From: UBA2160 sp964588665
GTDB lineage: Bacteria > Chloroflexota > Dehalococcoidia > Lucifugimonadales > UBA1123
DNA: 64,000 nucleotides
NCBI GenBank assembly: GCA_964588665.1
Contig: CAZPQQ010000001.1
Location: forward strand, 1 to 64,000
Direction of reading: 5' to 3'
In this document: in pieces, positions 61,328 to 64,000 of the stretch
How the letters are laid out: every line of letters starts with the position of its first letter
Numbering within the stretch: position 1 is the stretch's first letter
Translations under genes and position numbers: made by a program
The notes under the pieces: model-generated
Told to the model about the DNA's origin: nothing
Database searches by the model: none
Seen by the model: only the letters and a program-made list of their open reading frames with translations

Positions 61328-61356
61328 TTGACATACACGAGTCCAAGCCGTATATT
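61328..61356 (+). promoter_or_regulatory. Near-consensus sigma-70 promoter of the enoyl-CoA hydratase gene
   Basis: TTGACA (61328-61333), a 17-base spacer and TATATT (61351-61356), 55 bases before the ATG. Confidence 0.78.
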
Positions 61357-61410
61357 TCGAGGCGTCGATCTATATGGGCACGCTCGGTTCATCTTTTACA
61401 GGAGTCTTCC

Positions 61411-62199
61411 ATGGGTTACTCAACGATCATTGCGGACACCGTTGGCGACGTCGGGAGGATCACCCTTAACCGGCCCGACAGCCTCAACGCTCTCAACCTC
61501 GCCCTGACCGAGGAACTGGCGGCGGCGATCGGAGAGATGCGTGCCGACGGCGTTCGGGCGTTGCTGCTGACCGGCGCCGGTCGAGGCTTCTGCTCGGGAG
61601 CGGACCTAGCCGCGCCTCCGGGTGAAGGCCACCCCAGCGGCAACGACCTGTTGCGTGAAAAGGGGTTGCCGCTCGGCTACCACGCGATGCTGCTCCAGGA
61701 GTTCCCAAGGCCGACCATCGCGGCGGTCAACGGCGCGGCGGTTGGAGCGGGCTTCTCGCTGGCCCTGGCGTGCGACATCCGCATCGCGGCCCAGAGCGCC
61801 AGGTTCTCGGCCATCTTCGCGAAGCGCGCTCTGACTCCGGACTACGGCTGCACGCAAACACTGCCGAGCATCGTCGGGATGCCGAGAGCGCTGGAGCTGA
61901 TGTACACGGGCGACATCATCGGAGCCGAAGAAGCCGACCGAATCGGCCTGGTCAACCGCGTGGTCCCTGACGACGATCTGGCGGAAATGGCGATGGAGCT
62001 GGCGCAGAAGCTGGCCAGCGGGCCGTCGGTGATCCACGGGCTGACCAAGAAGCTGGCTTACTCATCCGGTTCGCGCACTTTGGAAGAGCAGCTCTGGCTG
62101 GAAGGCCAGACCAGCATCGTTTCGAGCACGACCGATGACCGTGCCGAGGGCATCCAAGCCTTCAGGGAGCGGCGCGAGCCCAAGTTCGTCGGGCGGTAG
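61411..62199 (+). CDS. Enoyl-CoA hydratase/isomerase family protein
   Basis: This 262-residue crotonase has RITLNRPDSLNALNLALTEEL, the oxyanion strand LLTGAGRGFCSGADLA (about 52-67) and PTIAAVNGAAVGAGFSLALACDIRIA (about 99-124). After the usual FAKRALTPDYGCTQTLPSIVG (as in PaaG-type enzymes) it ends REPKFVGR. It resembles 1,2-epoxyphenylacetyl-CoA isomerase/2-(cyclohexenyl)-type crotonases more than classic hydratase; this is a family-level inference. ACAGGAG precedes the ATG at 61411. Confidence 0.92.
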   Translation: MGYSTIIADTVGDVGRITLNRPDSLNALNLALTEELAAAIGEMRADGVRALLLTGAGRGFCSGADLAAPPGEGHPSGNDLLREKGLPLGYHAMLLQEFPRPTIAAVNGAAVGAGFSLALACDIRIAAQSARFSAIFAKRALTPDYGCTQTLPSIVGMPRALELMYTGDIIGAEEADRIGLVNRVVPDDDLAEMAMELAQKLASGPSVIHGLTKKLAYSSGSRTLEEQLWLEGQTSIVSSTTDDRAEGIQAFRERREPKFVGR

Positions 62200-62254
62200 G
62201 CGCTGGAGTGAGTCAGGGCTGGCGCCCAGTCCGCATGCATGGAGAATGTGGAGT

Positions 62255-62318
62255 TGGGCTTGGCCCTGAAGGGCCAGGGCGCCTTCGCGAGTGGCGGGCT
62301 CGGCCTTCAGGCCGACCC
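62255..62318. repeat. Two-hairpin repeat, family D
   Basis: TTGGCCCTGAAGGGCCAGGG and GGCTCGGCCTTCAGGCCGAC, the best-paired copy in the window. Confidence 0.75.
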
Positions 62319-62343
62319 CTGCCAAATCAACACCGTCCCGGAT

Positions 62344-62386
62344 GCTAGAACCCCGCTTCCTTATCGGACACTCACGCACACGGTTC
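62344..62386 (-). pseudogene. Fragment of a second 2-hydroxyacid dehydrogenase 3' end
   Basis: The minus strand reads EPCA, stop, VSDKEAGF, stop. The intact gene 115 bases away ends EPFMYVCDKEAGF, stop. The DNA matches over about 43 bases, including the stop codon and the following base. It is the leftover tail of a tandem paralogue. Confidence 0.6.
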
Positions 62387-62397
62387 GAATCCACATC

Positions 62398-62452
62398 CGT
62401 TCGCCCCTTCGGCATGCTCAGGACTGGCTCTGAGCCTGTCGAAGGGCAGCGC
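62398..62452. repeat. Family A palindromic repeat
   Basis: CCCCTTCGGCATGCTCAGGA and CTCTGAGCCTGTCGAAGGG form a hairpin; it lies between the dehydrogenase gene and the duplicated tail. Confidence 0.7.
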
Positions 62453-62457
62453 TTCGC

Positions 62458-63411
62458 CTAGAACCCCGCTTCTTTGTCGCACACGTACATGAACGGTTCG
62501 TTGGCCAACCAGCGCCGCAAGTTCTCTTTGAATATCTGCTGGCGACCCGACCACATCTGCGGCGTCAGCGCCGAGGAGTGGGGCGAGATGATGACGTTGT
62601 CCAGGTCCCAGTACGGACTGTCGGTCGGCAGAGGCTCGTGCTCGAAAGCGTCGATCCCCGCTCCGGCGATGCGTTTCTGTTGCAGCGTCACCCGCAGCGC
62701 GTCCTCGTCGACGATGCCGCCGCGCGAGATGACAATCAGATGCGCAGAGGGCTTCATCAGCGCCAGGCGACGCGCGTCGATCATGCCCCGAGACTCGGTC
62801 GTGAACGGCGCCGCCACGACGAACCAGTCCGACATCGCGAGCAACTCGTCGAGCCGATCGAGGCCCCAGATGTCCTTGACCTCGGGCGGCGCCGGATACG
62901 GGCGCTTGTCCGCCGCGTAGACGTCCATCCCGAAGGCGTGAGCGCGGCGCGCCACCGCCATCCCGATGCCTCCAAGCGCTAGGATCCCCATGGTGCTCCC
63001 GCCGATCTGGACGATTGTGCGGTCGTACTTCGGCGTCTCCCAGTGGCGATTGCGCTGGTCTTCCATCATGTCATGGATTCGATGGGTGAAGCCGAGGATG
63101 ATCGACATGACGTGGTCGGCCATCGGCGCGGTGTGCGGGCCCTGAGCGTTCGTCAGGACGACGTCGCTGGCGACGAGTTCGGGGATCGCGACCAGCTTGT
63201 CGACGCCGGTGCCGGGGCAGTGCAGCCACCTGAGCCGGTCGGCGGCGACGAACACTTCTCGACTCGGCATGCCGAAAAACGCATCGGCGTCGGCGATCTC
63301 ACGCGCCTGTTCGTCAGGCGCCGTCGCGACGATAAACTCGACGTCAGGGAAGCTCTCCCGCAGATCGCCCACGAACGCATCGTCCGCGAGGGACGCAATT
63401 ACGACTTTCAT
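62458..63411 (-). CDS. D-2-hydroxyacid dehydrogenase family protein
   Basis: This 317-residue NAD(P)-dependent enzyme has the substrate-domain start MKVVIASLADDAFVGDLRES and the nucleotide-binding part GGSTMGILALGGIGMAVARR, where GxGGIG stands for the usual GxGxxG. The catalytic Arg lies in VISRGGIVDEDAL, the Glu in IDAFEHEPLP and the His in NVIISPHSSALTP. It reduces 2-oxoacids to D-2-hydroxyacids (lactate, glyoxylate or phosphoglycerate family); the exact substrate is unknown. The ATG at 63411 follows AGGTGA; an ATG six codons upstream (63429) is less well placed. Confidence 0.92.
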   Translation of the reverse strand: MKVVIASLADDAFVGDLRESFPDVEFIVATAPDEQAREIADADAFFGMPSREVFVAADRLRWLHCPGTGVDKLVAIPELVASDVVLTNAQGPHTAPMADHVMSIILGFTHRIHDMMEDQRNRHWETPKYDRTIVQIGGSTMGILALGGIGMAVARRAHAFGMDVYAADKRPYPAPPEVKDIWGLDRLDELLAMSDWFVVAAPFTTESRGMIDARRLALMKPSAHLIVISRGGIVDEDALRVTLQQKRIAGAGIDAFEHEPLPTDSPYWDLDNVIISPHSSALTPQMWSGRQQIFKENLRRWLANEPFMYVCDKEAGF

Positions 63412-63671
63412 TGTTGTCACCTGTTTCATTGTTAAGGGGGTGTTAGTGGGGTGAACTTGGAGAGACGCGGATCTGTCCCACCCGCCCGCCCCGAAGGTTT
63501 TCTGGGGGACGCCCCCAGGCCTCCGGGCAAGAGGCGGCGCCCCTTGCCAATCCCCGAGCCTGTTCGCAAAACTCCGCTCGGGTCGAATCGCGCCAGATGT
63601 GCGTACTGTCGGCGACGGATGAATCTCAGCGCCGTTCGTCATTCGAATTGTGTCCGTGTGTTCGCTGACGC

Positions 63672-64000
63672 CTACCAGGCCAACGCGTAGCACGCCCTGC
63701 GGGGGTCGCCGCCTGAGCTTAGCACGCCGTTCTCGGGGTCGCGGACGGACACGGTCGCGCCCATGCCGGCGTCGGAGACGGTCACGATCTGGTGCCCCAT
63801 CGCTCGGAGTTCGTCGACGGTCTGCAACGGGAATTCCGGCTCCAAGGCCAGTTGGCCTGGGTAGTAGGTGTGCGGGTAGAACGAGTTCGTGACGCTCGTG
63901 CTGGCGAATCTGGGCGCCTCGACGGCCTCCTGCGGATTCATGCCCCAGACCAGAGCGTTCAACAGAATCTGAAGGTTGCCTTGGGCCTGGTGGTCGCCGC
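63672..64000 (-). CDS. Gamma-glutamyltransferase family protein, N-terminal part beyond the window
   Basis: The frame is open to the right edge; 109 C-terminal residues are visible. The translation GDHQAQGNLQILLNALVWGM, NPQEAVEAPRFASTS, then GHQIVTVSDAGMGATVSV and SSGGDPRRACYALAW matches the end of gamma-glutamyltransferase small subunits (QGNLQ, PQEAVEAPRF, D-x-R). It is a different subgroup from the enzyme at 24579. The spacer 63430-63671 holds nothing recognisable. Confidence 0.85.
   Translation of the reverse strand, partial: GDHQAQGNLQILLNALVWGMNPQEAVEAPRFASTSVTNSFYPHTYYPGQLALEPEFPLQTVDELRAMGHQIVTVSDAGMGATVSVRDPENGVLSSGGDPRRACYALAW

Noticed and set aside
62374..62396. GGTTCGAATCC resembling a tRNA T-arm
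   Set aside because: No acceptor stem, D-arm or anticodon arm can be built upstream; the sequence is the duplicated tail of the dehydrogenase gene.

Overview
This window is 64 kb of GC-rich bacterial chromosome. Its gene content suggests an aerobic heterotroph of the Chloroflexota, probably in or near the SAR202/Dehalococcoidia radiation. The reasons are the class III CoA-transferases, acyl-CoA dehydrogenases and enoyl-CoA hydratases, an F420/flavin luciferase-like oxidoreductase, gamma-glutamyltransferase-family enzymes, DUF1800/DUF1501 and DUF2089/DUF4097 genes, and many short palindromic intergenic repeats. The taxonomy is an inference. No rRNA, tRNA, CRISPR array or prophage was seen.

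Layout. 1-4.5 kb: a hemerythrin-like gene cut by the left edge, a DUF1800-DUF1501 pair and an NHL-repeat protein. 5.5-8.7 kb: an exported beta-helix surface protein broken into three pieces. 9-13.5 kb: a minus-strand operon (DUF2089 regulator, DUF4097 protein, two small SHOCT-like proteins, ABC ATPase and permease) behind a near-consensus promoter. 13.8-21.6 kb: an aminotransferase, ftsH, and a divergent 2-oxoacid dehydrogenase operon (E1alpha, E1beta, E2, lipB). 21.7-31.8 kb: a dienelactone hydrolase, MFS exporter, gamma-glutamyltransferase-like enzyme, DUF4097 lipoprotein, larB, a luciferase-like oxidoreductase and a Cho/UvrC-like nuclease. 31.9-35.6 kb: malate synthase and an amt-PII ammonium module. 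35.8-46 kb: a selenocysteine peroxiredoxin-like protein, two CoA-transferases, two acyl-CoA dehydrogenases, an enoyl-CoA hydratase and a second dienelactone hydrolase. 46.3-51.7 kb: two tandem copies of a DUF433/HicB/DUF2283/MFS module in different states of decay. 52-53.7 kb: a second selenoprotein (ArsM-like methyltransferase) and a frameshifted YgjP-type metallopeptidase. 53.8-59.9 kb: a very large surface protein (LVIVD propeller, beta-helix, metzincin motif, IPTL-CTERM-like tail) broken by two TAG codons and a frame change. 60-64 kb: a phosphotransferase, an enoyl-CoA hydratase, a 2-hydroxyacid dehydrogenase and the end of a second gamma-glutamyltransferase.

The main discovery is that two genes that look interrupted are better read as selenoproteins. 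In each, an in-frame TGA replaces a conserved functional cysteine, the reading frame continues with good homology, and a hairpin meeting the bacterial SECIS rules (G at the start of the apical loop, 17-21 nt after TGA) follows at once. Other interrupted genes (the surface proteins, the DUF4258 gene, the YgjP gene) carry TAA, TAG, frameshift or unsupported TGA lesions and look like real decay or assembly error. The intergenic spaces carry at least four families of palindromic repeats, including a MITE-like element with hairpin ends present three times.
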